A model generated the notes under the pieces. The model was not told the DNA's origin, searched no databases, and saw only the letters and a program-made list of their open reading frames with translations. A stretch of 64,000 bases of DNA, from positions 4,774,001 through 4,838,000 of the forward strand of contig NC_079490.1 in NCBI RefSeq assembly GCF_020520425.1, written 5' to 3'. This stretch comes from Spinacia oleracea. Its lineage: Eukaryota; Streptophyta; Magnoliopsida; Caryophyllales; Amaranthaceae. Below are positions 37,510-48,808 of this stretch, piece after piece. The translations under genes were made by a program, and so were the position numbers. Positions within the stretch are counted from its first letter, which is position 1. Every line of letters starts with the position of its first letter.

Positions 37510-37812
37510 TAGACCTGGTCAAATTGCAGGCCAGGCCAGGATTAGGTCGGGCCATGGCTTAAAAATTCCGCCTAATAGGTCGGGTCGGGTCAAATTTTGA
37601 GCCAAAAAGTTTCTGCATAAACCCACTATTTCGAACCAAAAATAGCATTTTCTGGGTTGGACAAATTTATAACTAAAATTGCAGTTTTGAGTTACTCAAA
37701 AGTCAAAACCGACCCAAAAAAATAAAAATTCGGGCCAGGCCCGGAAAAGGGCCTAAAAATTCTGCCCATACCCCGCTATTTTTTGGGGGCGGGCTCATGA
37801 TGATCAGGTCTA
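37510..37812. mobile_element. hAT MITE
   Basis: Ends TAGACCTGGTCAAATTGC and ATGATGATCAGGTCTA; 8-bp target sites ATGTGTCG and AAGTGTCG (one mismatch). Confidence 0.75.
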
Positions 37813-37820
37813 AAGTGTCG

Positions 37821-38484
37821 TTAAAAACTCCATTTGAAAAGGAAAGATGATGGTATAGAGTGTATAGTATTTCAGCAGACATGCGAAAAGTTACAGGAAC
37901 TTGACAGCTGAAGTTACTGATGCAAACAAACCATCTACCAAATTCTACAGATAGTGCAAAACTGATAGAGAATATAAGCAAAATATTCTCCTAGTTTTAG
38001 GATATACTCTGTATTCTCTACCAGAACTATACCCGAGTCAACTTAATCACAATCAGATTACATAACAGAATATGTGGATTGATTAACTAAGTACCCTGAA
38101 ATATACACTGTAACTCAGATATATACAGATTAAACAGACAATTTTTTTACTACTGATGCTTAATATGATGACATGAACCATTACATCAGATCTATAGCCG
38201 TCTTGAAGCTTTAGTTGTTGATCCTAAACGAGTCCAGAGCAAGGCGGAAAATACCCATGAAACTTCTGCCACAGATACGAAGCTAGTAATTCATCTGCTA
38301 CACCATTGAAAGAGTCAGATGCAGAGATCTGAATATCTATCCAAGAAGAATTTTGAGAGAAATTCATGAGATTAGGGATGGATTTTGTAATGCATAACAA
38401 GTCAGCAAGTTAAACTATCAAGGTAGGAGTAAACCAGATTACCAGACCTCCTGTGTGGGCTGAGGCTGTGACACCATTTACAAC
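37821..38484. other. Intergenic, no gene
   Basis: No gene was found. Moderate-complexity sequence at 38190-38460 could be the 3' untranslated remains of the PPR pseudogene or an unrelated exon. Confidence 0.35.
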
Positions 38485-38492
38485 CGTTAAAT

Positions 38493-38835
38493 TAGACCTC
38501 ATCAAAAGGTGGGTCGGGTTTGGCCGGGCCATGGCCTAAAAACAACCCACTGGGTCGGGCCAGGCCAAGCTTCTGGCCAATTGTTGTTTGCCCAAAACCC
38601 ACTATTTCGGGCCAATTTTGAGTGGCCCACAACCCAGTAACTCGGGCCACAAGTAATTGGCTTTTCAGTCCATTTCAGACCGGGTCAAATTTATAACTAA
38701 AAGGTGTAGTTTTACGTTGCCCGAAACCCGCCAAAAGGTTTCAAAATTTGGGTTGGGTCAGGCCCAGAAAACGGGCCTAAACATTCTGCCCAAAACCCGC
38801 TAATTTCCGGGCCGGGCTCAGGTTGACCAGGTCTA
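38493..38835. mobile_element. hAT MITE
   Basis: Ends TAGACCTCATCAAAAGG and GTTGACCAGGTCTA, rich in GGGCCGGGC-type words; target sites CGTTAAAT (38485-38492) and CGTTAAGT (38836-38843). Confidence 0.75.
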
Positions 38836-39099
38836 CGTTAAGTAGTGGACTTGTGGTACCTTCCTGTTGATGAGAAATAGTCAGGCAAGAAGCAAACTGT
38901 AGCCAGTTTCCAGATTAACTCTTCAGCCTCAGCTAATAATCCAACCTTACACAACATATCTAAACATGTTCTGTTCTCAAACTAAGCTACATGTTTAAGT
39001 GTGACAGATCACTAGAGAAAAGTAGTATAACTAATCATGTTCCTAGAATTAAGGACCACTAACACACAAATTTTGAGCATAACTTTAACATAACAGCAT

Positions 39100-39780
39100 C
39101 TTTAGGCTGATTGTTTTTGCAAAGACCATTTAACAATGTACTATAAGTGACAAAACCAGGAAATTTACCAATAGTTTTCATCTTAGTAAAAAGAGTAAGC
39201 ATAATTCTGGATTTTCCAACCTTGAAAAGTCCATCAATAAGTGTGGTGTAGGTAATTGCATCTGGTTTTACACAAACAATTAATCAAAGTTCCATAAGTA
39301 CCTAAACCCAATTGTAAACCCTGATCAACACTTTGTGAAAAATCTTAACAGCATCTACCCAATTGTTACTTGAACACAATCAATATTCATGTTAAGAGCA
39401 CACGAATCAGGGAAAATATGATCATGCAGAAAATTTAACTTCTTAAATAGGGAAACTGCAGCTGAATATTGTGTAATTTCAGTAATTGATTCCAAAATTG
39501 AAGTAAAAGTGGCAATGGGAGGTAAAGGGCGAACATTAACCAACTTATTGAAGAGGGGAAAGGAGTATTCAAAACTAAAATCAATGTTCATATTAACAGA
39601 ATTAGAATGAAACCCATTTCCAGAAATTGCAGATAAGAACTGGGTTTTGTTAGATTGAGGAAAATGAGCAGAATTTGGACAGTGAAAATGAGATTGAAAG
39701 GGGGGAAATTAAAGGGATTTCTGGGTAAGAAAGAAAGAAAGAGATTATACCCTTTTTTCTGTGACATTAAACCCATTGTG
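39100..39780 (-). pseudogene. Pentatricopeptide-repeat protein pseudogene
   Basis: Minus-strand pieces read as P-class PPR repeats: VKPDAITYTTLIDGLFKVGK and GFVTYSTLLNGLC (about 39115-39270), and RPLPPIATFTSILESITEIT (about 39440-39540) after a possible organelle-targeting start at 39776. The pieces are in different frames and only a few repeats remain, so it is a decayed member of the large organelle RNA-processing PPR family. Confidence 0.75.
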
Positions 39781-40815
39781 AGATTGGCTTTGTTGCCCTA
39801 TTACAACGGCGAAGAGGTGGCCGGAGGAAGAGGAGGTGGTGTTCTTCAATGGTGGCGCCGTGGTGGACTACCACTGTAACTTTTCGGGCATTTTGGGCAA
39901 CTTCTGTACATTAGTACATACTCCAGCTGATAATAGGTTCAACAAAACTTTTTCTATTGGTGGATCCCCTCATGTTTTTTTAAACACGTGAATTCTCTTC
40001 GGATGATATTTGAACATATCTGAACTTCTAAAAGTGATTAAATATGATATATAGAACTTGATCGGTCATGATTGTAACTTATTAGACATGATCAGATCTG
40101 AGTTTGAGGGAGTAAATTTTAGAGAGCCGACTTATAAGACTGGATTGTAACTTATCTGAACTTATTGGATCTGAAATCTATCTTTGTAAGTTGAAAAGAA
40201 TGCACCTTTAGTTGTTTCGGACAATAGAATTGGATATGTCTTGGACGATCATGCAATTTTTCTTAACTTTAAATAATTGGCTAAATATAAACAAAACCAC
40301 TCATTGCGTGGAAAAATATGAAGTAAGAAATATGCTTTGTGCATTACGAACAATTGTCATATTTGTGCATAAAGTCCAAATTCCTAGGAAATCAAAGGGA
40401 TTAATTAATTGATTCTGGTTCAATATCAAACCTAAATTCGACTGAACATTATTCATAAGAACGTAGTAACATGTATTCATATTCTTTTATCCGCGCACAC
40501 TAACTTTTAGCTATATTGGTACGCCGATAAGTATTGGAGTAGTATACAATATACAAACAATTTCTAGTCAATTGAGTAAGTATATTGATGAAATCTATGA
40601 TTATTGAATGACTTTTAACTAACTTATTGTCCCAATTATAAATTATTTTGACCTTCAACAAGTATGATTGATATTCCCACAAGATTGTGATGTGCCTATA
40701 TTTCAACAATTCAACCTAAAGAAAATCAAATTGGTGAATTGATGTACAAGACCATTGATGTGGCGTGTGGATTGAAATCAATCATGCAAATAGCTTCCTA
40801 CAATTCCATAACTAC
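39781..40815. other. Intergenic, no gene
   Basis: AT-rich. A short GC-richer patch at 39805-39870 lies upstream of the PPR pseudogene start. Nothing else supported. Confidence 0.4.
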
Positions 40816-41317
40816 CCCATCTACTTAGGTTCATGAACAATGTGCTCTCATACTAATTGTCACAGTTAAAGAGTGTATTACCTTCTTCACTTATCATTTA
40901 AATCTAATAAACTTAAAATCTCTACTGAATCCCATCATCTAACGTACACACTAAAATATTTCATAAATTAATTAGATACAGATAATTTATACTTGTTCCT
41001 TAATTCCGGTTAATATCTGAATTTTTATCCTTTCCTAACTAGACTTACAACTCTCTGCAAAAATTAAAAATATGAGAAAAGTTGTTGCACATCAAATAGA
41101 TAACCAGATTAGAAATTTATAAGTCGTGAATCAACAAGATATAAAAGAATTACCATTGACTTTAATTCAGTAATATTGCTAATGATAGGAATTCATAGTG
41201 CTTCTTGAATAAACTATATTCGTAAATTTGTAACGATTTCAAATGATAATTAGGTTGATGCTCCTATAATAAGGTGCTTGTGATTTTCAAACGTTGAAAA
41301 GGATTCACAAGTCATAC
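40816..41317. repeat. Left copy of a 502-bp direct repeat flanking the giant element
   Basis: Identical by eye over the whole length to 59954-60455, in the same orientation (starts CCCATCTACTTAGGTTC, ends GATTCACAAGTCATAC). It ends exactly where the inverted repeat of the giant element begins. It does not start TG or end CA, so it is not LTR-like, and it codes for nothing. Confidence 0.95.
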
Positions 41318-41375
41318 ACAGAGGGTAAGTGGTCCCTGTGTACCCTGGCCATATATTGGTTCAATCCACCTCAGC
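41317..41375 (+). repeat. Left terminal inverted repeat of the giant element
   Basis: Begins CACAGAGGGTAAGTGGTC and pairs with 59883-59939; shared features include GGGTAA, GTAC, CCAT and TCAGCAT in the same order. Roughly two thirds of positions match by eye. Confidence 0.65.
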
Positions 41376-42445
41376 ATCGCCACATCATCCCCCAATTTCA
41401 ATTTGAAATTTCAGCTTCACTTTGAATTTGAAATTCAAATGGCTGAGAATTTTTTTTTCCTTTATTTTCTGTCGATGATACCAAAGTTAGAAGGAATTTT
41501 TTTTTTCCATTTCATCTCATCTCTGTCAATGGTAGGTGATGAAAGGCGATACACCATTTTAATTAAGGTCACCATGTTAATATCGCTGTAGATTGCAATT
41601 TCCGTCGTGTTTTTGGATTATTTTGTTCGAATTAAGAGCTGTTATGGGCACGAAATCAATATTGTCGAATTGATTAATGTTTAATTTGTGAAAAAAAAAT
41701 TCTGCATTTCAGATTTGATAAGATCCAATCGGAGAAGATGACTGCGGAGTTTCCAAAGTAAATATTCTGTTTTAAAAAGCGCCCAAAAAAAAAATTGAAA
41801 AATAGTGGTTGTCAAGGCTCGAACCCCGTACCGCAGCGTGGATGAATGAAAGAGTTATTGATAATGCTAGTAACCATTGTGACAGTGAGGCAAAGCCATT
41901 GGCAATTGTCATGCAAATTTCTAGTTAAGCACTCCTTGTAGTTCTAAACGTTAATGAGTAATTAATTTTACGTTGTATATCAATATTGACTCCCCATCAT
42001 TGTGTTGTACGTTTTTATATAATGTATGATGATACCTCCCCTATTATGTTATACATTTGTATGTCTTATAAAAATGATGCCCAAATTTATTTTGTATTTT
42101 ATTATTTTATTTTTTTGAACCGAAGTTATAATTTAAATCAATCATTTCATTAATAAACTATAATTGCAAGTTATAAGAATATTCAATAATTAAAATTTCT
42201 TGTTAAACAAATAGTACATCAAAATAACAACTTATAATATATATCCTTTAGTCCACAGTCGTACGTTGTTATATCCTAATTGCGTACACAAATGTTACAT
42301 CATAGTACCGTACACAAATTCAAAAGTGTCATACCAAAGTCCTAAACCCCTCCGAAACAGTATTAAGTACCGTTTTTACTACTTAAATTAGACACTAATA
42401 AGTAACGATAAACAAAATGTTACATATTAGTCTATTGCCGAAAAC
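41376..42445. other. Left subterminal region of the giant element
   Basis: No gene. Contains one arm of a ~390-bp repeat (41758-42147) that recurs at 44256-44639; each arm follows the 3' end of a minus-strand gene. Inside each is a tRNA-like segment on the minus strand (CACAATGGTTACTAGC ... GGGTTCGAGCC), also seen at 56015-56132. Confidence 0.6.
41758..42147. repeat. Internal direct repeat, copy 1
   Basis: About 95% like 44256-44639 by eye, with a few substitutions and small indels. It includes the SINE-like segment and an AT-rich tail ending near ttttttgaaccgaa. Confidence 0.85.
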
Positions 42446-43082
42446 CTATTCCTCAGCGAACAACCTACGCAACGACTCCCCGTAATCGTCGTCGTCCCAA
42501 ATACGTTTCCATTCCTTGCAAACAGCTCGAATTATTTTCCCTTGACGGGCCGAAAAATTCGGGAAAATATGAAGAGCTAAAATGAGTTCGTTATAAAACA
42601 CATCATGCGCCTACAACATTGAACATTTTAGTTAGGAATTGTTGTTTAACTAAAACTAACATTACGCAACCTAAATTAAAATCAAAATAAAGACCAAAAC
42701 ATAATTTTCAAAATTTCGGAATAATAACACTAACAAACATAATTAAAACTTCTCACCTAAATTATGTACCAAAACCAAAAATAAGAATAGAAAGTAACTA
42801 ATATTTTCACCTTAAATTTTGTACAAAATATTATTTTCAAGTCAAAATTAACAATATAATTTAACTAAAATTAACACTCATTAAGCCTAATTGACCCTAA
42901 ATAGAATTGAAGTAAAATTAACAAAAATAACCCTAAGTTTAGTGGTAAATTTGTTACGAAAAAAACTTGCCAAAATTACCAAAAAATGACTATTACTAAA
43001 AAAAATCGAAATCATGATCTTACAACCTCCCATTTGAGTAACTAAAAAAAAGAAAATGTTTAATTACCTTGATCTCCTCCAT
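42446..43082 (-). CDS. Small two-exon protein of the giant element (59 aa)
   Basis: Exon 1 43068-43082 encodes only MEEIK and exon 2 42446-42610 encodes 54 residues to a TAG; GT-AG sites are good (ATCAAG|GTAATT; GTTGTAG|GCG). Exon 2 contains FPNFSARQGKIIRAVCKEWK and an acidic DDDDYGESLRRL stretch. I do not recognise a family. It is basic in the middle and acidic after, and could be a small nuclear partner protein. The clean frame between good splice sites is the main support; expression is unproven. Confidence 0.5.
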
Positions 43083-44255
43083 TGTTGAGTGGTTTTTGGT
43101 GGAAACTTGAGGGTTTTGGAGAGTGTTGGGTGGAAGAAAGGTGAAGTAGGATTTTTCAAGTGAACTTGAAGATCCTATTTATAATGTGTTTCCAAGTAAG
43201 TGTTTTAGGGCAATGTAAACTATAATGTGAGGCTTGAATTGTTATTGTAATACGAGAAACTTTTGAACTTCCGGATTTTATTTTCACACTGCCAAATGAG
43301 TTAAGTTGTATTGAGATGTTAGAGCATTCCCCAGCTGTGAACAATTAATTGTTGCTATTTACAGTTTTGTTGTATATGATTTTGAACAAATTTACTTTCG
43401 TTGAAAAACGAAAAAGTAAATCAGCTTTATTGATATAAGTGAGACGCGTGGTGCATGTAATAAATTAGAGGAAGCCAGCGCAATAATGCAATAAAAGTGG
43501 GTTCATTTTTATGTATTTTCTGAAAAAATTCGTAAACAATTTTGGTAAATTTTTTCACAATTGTGTAAAATTCATTTGGTTTATTTACTAGTAAAAGAAA
43601 AAATCAGATAAGTTGGTATATATATTGTTTTATTTCGCATGTTAGTTTTATAACGACATTAACAATATTAGATAGATATAACAATGTAAATTATCGTAAA
43701 AAACTCATATTTTAAAGAGTGGTAATGAAAAATTTATTGATTTAAATAAGTATATAATTTATAATATATAACCATAAATTAACAATTTTAGTTATCAGAT
43801 CTTTTTGCATGTTATGTCAACGAGCCGAGCTCAACCGAGTATTTCGGTGTTCGACCTAGGATTAGGCTTGATGAGAAATTTCCGATCTCGAGCTCGAGCG
43901 GAGCTTAAATGAGCTTTCATTTTTCCGTTGTTTTAGCTTAGGTCACGAGTAGCTTGTTTAAGTTCAAGCTCGAGCCTAGCCGAGGTATTACCAAACGTGC
44001 CTTAATAAACGAGCGTTTAACAAACACGCCTTAAATTACCAATATCGAATTTAAATGATCATATGAATAAATTAAATATTATTTAAAAATATTATAAAAC
44101 ATAAAAACATATCCAAATTAAAAGGTAGCACAGTATCCTATTTATATTTTGTTAGCTGAGAAGATTAATAGGACTAAGTTACATTTGCTGTGAGGCTTAA
44201 ATTATCACTGCATGGCTCGTGTATTAGGGCAACTCGAGCAGTGTAAAACCCTTCG
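43083..44255. other. Non-coding part of the giant element
   Basis: Promoter side of the 59-aa gene and AT-rich sequence. A gagctcgagc-rich repeat-like stretch lies at 43817-44000, similar to 37200-37330, perhaps a nested hAT MITE. No gene seen. Confidence 0.4.
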
Positions 44256-44639
44256 TAATGTAAATATTCAGTTTTAAAAGGTGCCCAAAAAAAAATTGAA
44301 AAATAGAGGTTCTCAAGGCTCGAACCCTGTACCTCAGCGTGGATGAATGAAAGAGCTATTGATAATGCTAGTAACCATTGTGACAGTGAGGCAAAGCCAT
44401 TGGCAATTGTCATGCAAATTTCTAGTTAAGCACTCCTTGTAGTTCTAAACGTTAATGAGTAATTAATTTTACGTTGTAGATCAATTTTGACTCCCCATCA
44501 TTGTGTTGTACGTTTTTATATAATGTATGATGATACCTCCCCTATTATGTTATACATTTGTATGTCTTATAAAAATGAACTCATTTATTTTGTATTTTAT
44601 TATTTTATTTTTTTGAACCGAATTTATAATTTAAATCAA
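44256..44639. repeat. Internal direct repeat, copy 2
   Basis: Partner of 41758-42147; lies just past the stop of the GRF zinc-finger gene. Confidence 0.85.
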
Positions 44640-44750
44640 TACATTCCATTATTCGGTAATTAACAATAAAACTAGAATAAAAACCTGTAACCAAAAAAAT
44701 AATAAAGAAATATATTGCGTCCAAAGAAACCCCTACTTTATTATCTACTG

Positions 44751-45293
44751 TTACACTCTCCAAGTATTTAGAGAAAAAAATAATACAAAGAATGTCAAAA
44801 TAACGCACATTCTAAAACTTAGTTTTTCATTTGATTTTGATTCATAAAAGCGTAGCATGATATCCTCATTCCTTGCCTCCAAATATGCAACTTTTTCCAA
44901 CAGCATTTTATTTTCTAGAAATATCTTTTCAACTTGGAATTTCAAGCGCACAGTTTCTTGCTTGAGATTACAATTCTCATCTTGTAGCTCATCTAGAATG
45001 TTACCGTTTACCTCACTTTCCCAAAAGAAAAAACCACAAGTATCATCCTGTAAAAAAACCGATCATCATTCTGAAAACCAAAATGTTGGGAAAAAGTGAT
45101 TTAAATCTACCTAATGAATCGATTATATTACCTTCCATACCGGGCAAGAGTAAAATTGTTGGCCCTTGTTTTTTGTGTGTTTGCATGTTTGTAGCTTGGC
45201 CTTGTAACCATGGTAACATTGAACTTGCTGTGCCTTACAAGAACTGCCTCGCGAAGAATTTGCCGAATTGGGTGTTCCTTGCTCAATAGCCAT
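44751..45293 (-). CDS. GRF-type zinc-finger protein with coiled coil and C-terminal membrane segment (152 aa)
   Basis: Two exons, 45132-45293 and 44751-45047, phase 0, giving 152 aa. The zf-GRF domain spans about residues 26-65: CYHGYKAKLQTCKHTKNKGQ, QFYSCPVWK, then DDTCGFFFW, with Cys26, His28, Cys50 and Cys58 as likely zinc ligands; GRF fingers bind single-stranded DNA in other proteins (e.g. APE2, TOP3A). Residues 75-125 look like a coiled coil (VRLKFQVEKIFLENKMLLEK), and CVILTFFVLFFSLNTW near the end is a membrane helix. GRF plus tail-anchor proteins are common in plant genomes, often near transposons. Head-to-tail with the 426-aa gene. Confidence 0.8.
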
Positions 45294-45600
45294 ATATATT
45301 CTTACTAAATGTTAATTTTTGTTTTTTTTTTTTTTGGGCACGTAATGTAAGTAGATATCCCACAGAAACGGTCATTATATAGAAGTCCAGATTGTTACCG
45401 TTGCAATTTAACTTGAATAAAAAAATAATAATCTAATAACAATACAACGAAAACCTAACCTAGTTAAATAATAAAAAATTAAAAAATCTAATCGTGGGAG
45501 ATAGGATAACTAAAATGAATACAACAAATTAATAAAACTATAGGAAAGTTATTTGGACACATACTTGAAAATTGTTTGCAAACAAAGTCGACGACAATTA
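45294..45600. other. Spacer between two minus-strand genes of the giant element
   Basis: AT-rich spacer between the GRF gene start and the stop of the 426-aa gene; presumably the GRF promoter and the neighbour's terminator. No element recognised. Confidence 0.4.
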
Positions 45601-47312
45601 TTAAATATTCCCATACACAAATTCTTCAATGACGGGTCCAAATCCGTAATCACCATTTGGTCCTTGATCTGCTTTTAATGTCCTGTCAATGTCCTGTTGG
45701 TCCCATACTCGTACGCGGCAGGCGTCGGGTGCCATGTTCAGATCAGCTCTGGACGATGCTAGCCTATCGATATATATGATCTGTTATTTTTAAGGGAAAT
45801 AATTGTTGTTAGGTACATGTATACCTATGGTTTTCATAAACAAACGAGTGTTTGTTATTAATGTTGTTATAACTTACAAGCAGTAGAAGTGTGCATCCAC
45901 CATAGCCCTGAATTGAATTTTTGAATTTTTCCCCGTATTTGACAAGCCAATCCAACACATATGCTGCCCAATTATACTTTGTTGCCTCTGAAGCTTTGTC
46001 TAAGACGGTGATATGTATCGGGCTTATCCAACCACATTTTTGTGTAGGACAAAGGAGAGTTCCTAAAGCATATAGTAAGAAATGTTTTTTGAAACTAATC
46101 TTGTCTATATGACAGTCGATTATTTTTGAATAAACCTCAGATTCTGTAACCGCACCATAAGATGTGTTTTGTTTATACTGCCTCTTTGTGTGAATATCTA
46201 CAAGTTTTGAAGAATTATTTGGTAGCAAAAGGTGCTTCCCCGAATTTAAACCTAAAACCCAACTAATTGTTTCCTCGTCTATTTTAACGTAGTAATTGTC
46301 CCGTATCTTCAGCTCTAAGTTGTCCGGGTCAAACCTAGACATGATCCAATAACCAAATGTTGCGTCAATATGATTGACCCTTATATACAATAGTTCCTCG
46401 AAACCCATTTCCACCACCCATTTTTTTTGTGGTTCTGTTAATTTTGCAAGCATTTGTGCAAATTGACTTATACCACAACCCATTCCAGGAATCTGACCAA
46501 AAAAAAAAACAATACAGTACATGAATTTAGTGATTTATTTAAAACTATAAACATTTTAATTAAAAAAAAATCCATACATTTCTAATTATACAATCCCTAT
46601 TTCTAAAAACTTCGATCATATTTAAATAATATTACATATGTAACTCATAAAATGTCACTAACCGTTGTCGAACATTGACCATAGTCGTTATGTTCCCCTT
46701 CATTAGCCTCCGTATGCTGTTGTGCATTGATATTCGGCTATACAACAAAAATGAATTTAAGTTACTATAATAAGACAAACTTTAAAAATCTAAATACCTT
46801 AATCGGCATAAACATACCTTTTTAATTGGACTTAGATTTGTAACATTTTTCTTTTTTTTCCCAGTTGGATGAGTTGCCGCATAGTTAGTGTGTTGGATAA
46901 TGATGTTAACCAATCTTTTCTTCAGACCCAAATCCACCATTGCCTGAAAGTCTTCTGAATTTGAAAGTAACCTCCCTTCGCTGTGAAATTTTTTAATGTC
47001 GGCGACATACCAGATCTTGTAGTCATAGTATCCCATAGATCTAATTATATTATGCAGATAGTTGAAGTTTAATATGGTCGTTGCTATCATATACAATTTT
47101 GACGACCCTTTTTTATATTGGCGGCGTGGATGGAAAACAATTTTCCCCTCACGCCAAACTACAAGCCATATTTTGGCGGTCTGTGTTATTGGTTCTCTGC
47201 GATAAAACGATTCAATTACAAATTATTCAACAAATTAAAAAACAAAAACAAACCCAGATAAAGGTAATCGATTAACATACCTTAATAGCGACAGTCCTCT
47301 TTGATTATTCAT
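45601..47312 (-). CDS. PB1-like / transposon-associated mobile-domain protein (426 aa)
   Basis: Five exons: 47281-47312, 46818-47196, 46663-46737, 45878-46492, 45601-45780; all GT-AG and in frame, 426 aa. The N-terminal ~100 residues (KIWLVVWREGKIVFHPRRQY, then SMGYYDYKIWYV and LLSNSEDFQAMVDLGL) resemble the PB1-like domain at the start of many plant MuDR-type transposon proteins. Exons 4-5 form a domain typical of plant transposon-borne Ulp1-family proteins: LTEPQKKWVVEMGFEELLYI, RFDPDNLELKIRD, ISWVLGLNSGKH, LLYALGTLLCP and IIYIDRLASS. It is paralogous to the centre of the 950-aa protein on the other strand. No protease or transposase catalytic motif. Role unknown, perhaps DNA or protein binding in transposition. 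Confidence 0.75.
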
Positions 47313-47632
47313 TATCTGCCAAAAAAATTGAACTCAGATCTGGTTGTGTAGATTAATTTGAAGAAAGGAGATTTTGGTTTCCGGTAAACTAAGTGTGGTT
47401 GCTGGTGATATTTACAAAGTATTCCCCACAATTCCCGTAAATGTCGAAATAGTATATGCAAAAGCAAAAGCAAAAGCAATACGACGAATATAAAAAAAAA
47501 TTATATTTCAATACGAATAAAACAAAGACGTCATTGATTTTAATATAAAAACTTTTTCAAGCCGTACAACGTAATATTTAAGAAAGTGCATACGATAAAC
47601 GTTGCATGTAACCACTTCTACAACAAAATTCC
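47313..47632. other. Spacer in the giant element
   Basis: Spacer between the 426-aa gene start and the 155-aa gene stop. A short gcaaaagcaaaagcaaaagc repeat lies at 47458-47478. Confidence 0.4.
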
Positions 47633-48197
47633 CTAGTCTTCTTGTGTTAAATCAACGAACACTATCTTTTTCTGTTTCCCTTCCTTGAGCAAAAATTCGT
47701 CCTCTTCTAAAGGTTCTCGCTTTAGTAGTCGATCATCCGCTTTTGCTACCGCAATTAGTCGATCTCCCTTCTGGTTTGGTTTAATTTTTTCAAAAGACCA
47801 ATTCTCAACTAAGTAATAGTCACGTTCTTCCATAAATACTTCACTTACATTAGGAGCGCATCGTAGATCGCTTACTATCTTGGAAGTTTCAGAAGGTCCT
47901 AAACGCTTGATAATGAACCGCATAAATCTCCTCCAATCAATTTTGAATTGCTCCTGTTGAAGTTCCACCGCCAAGTACTTACACCAACGGGGTGTAGATG
48001 GTACATCTACAACAAACATGTCCGAAATCCATGTTATATTAGGCTATTTTAAGTGTAACTCGCTAATAATATTAAAACGCCGTTTTAGTAGGAGTTAGCT
48101 TACCTTTTCCACATACTCGAATTTTTGATATTTCCTTCATTCTTGACGAACTTGTGACGCCATGAGTTAGCTTACCTCTTCGATTCACCGGTGCCAT
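47633..48197 (-). CDS. Unknown 155-aa protein with a C-terminal SUMO-interaction-like motif
   Basis: Two exons, 48104-48197 and 47633-48006 (GGAAAAG|GTAAGC; TTGTTGTAG|ATG), 155 aa. The family is not recognised. Residues after the junction include FKIDWRRFMRFIIKRLGPSE and a charged C-terminal half; the protein ends KIVFVDLTQED, which fits a canonical SUMO-interacting motif (hydrophobic-Val-Asp-Leu-Thr with acidic neighbours). The element's 950-aa protein carries a Ulp1 (SUMO protease)-like region, so a SUMO link is conceivable. The donor sequence gtaagctaactc occurs twice (48092-48103 and 48157-48168), offering an alternative short exon 1. First gene left of the 255-bp array. Confidence 0.65.
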
Positions 48198-48808
48198 TCC
48201 CACAATAGTTCTTGATGTACTTAAATGTTCAACAAATTGTATTCGTGGTTTGTTTGTAGTTGTTGAATTGCTATTTCATTTTGTATGTCTTATGTATATA
48301 TATGCACCAATGCACCATATATGGATTTGGAGCACATGTGTTTTCTGGCGGGAAAAGTAGAACTAATTAGGCGTAATTTAGTGTGTTGTTTATCACGTCG
48401 TTATGAATTTTTCAGACCAAATTAATAGTTTTGTTGTTAATTACGTAGATAATCGTAGACAAACATGGTTGTATGTAAAGTAGTTTCGTTATATATTGAA
48501 TAGCGTAGTTTTCCCGCCAGACATTTGCATTGGTAGTCCCAAAAGCTGAAAAGTGGTTGCATTGTAAAATGTGCTATATAGCACTAGCTTCGATACTTTG
48601 CAGAAGTGAAGTTTAATGGGTTAAAGATTTAAGTTGTATAATATTATGTATGACTATAATGGGTTAAAGATTTAATTTGTATAACATCAGATCTTTATTT
48701 TGTATTTAACTAAAGTGAAATGAATGTCTAAAGTCTTCGTCACTTTAACATGATTTGATTGGGTTCAAGAGTCAAATTAACCTAGACAACCTTGGTAACC
48801 AAGATCAG
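48198..48808. promoter_or_regulatory. Left part of the divergent intergenic region
   Basis: Upstream of the 155-aa gene (-). AT-rich, with an agtttaatgggttaaagattt duplicated motif at 48610-48670. No gene. Confidence 0.4.
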
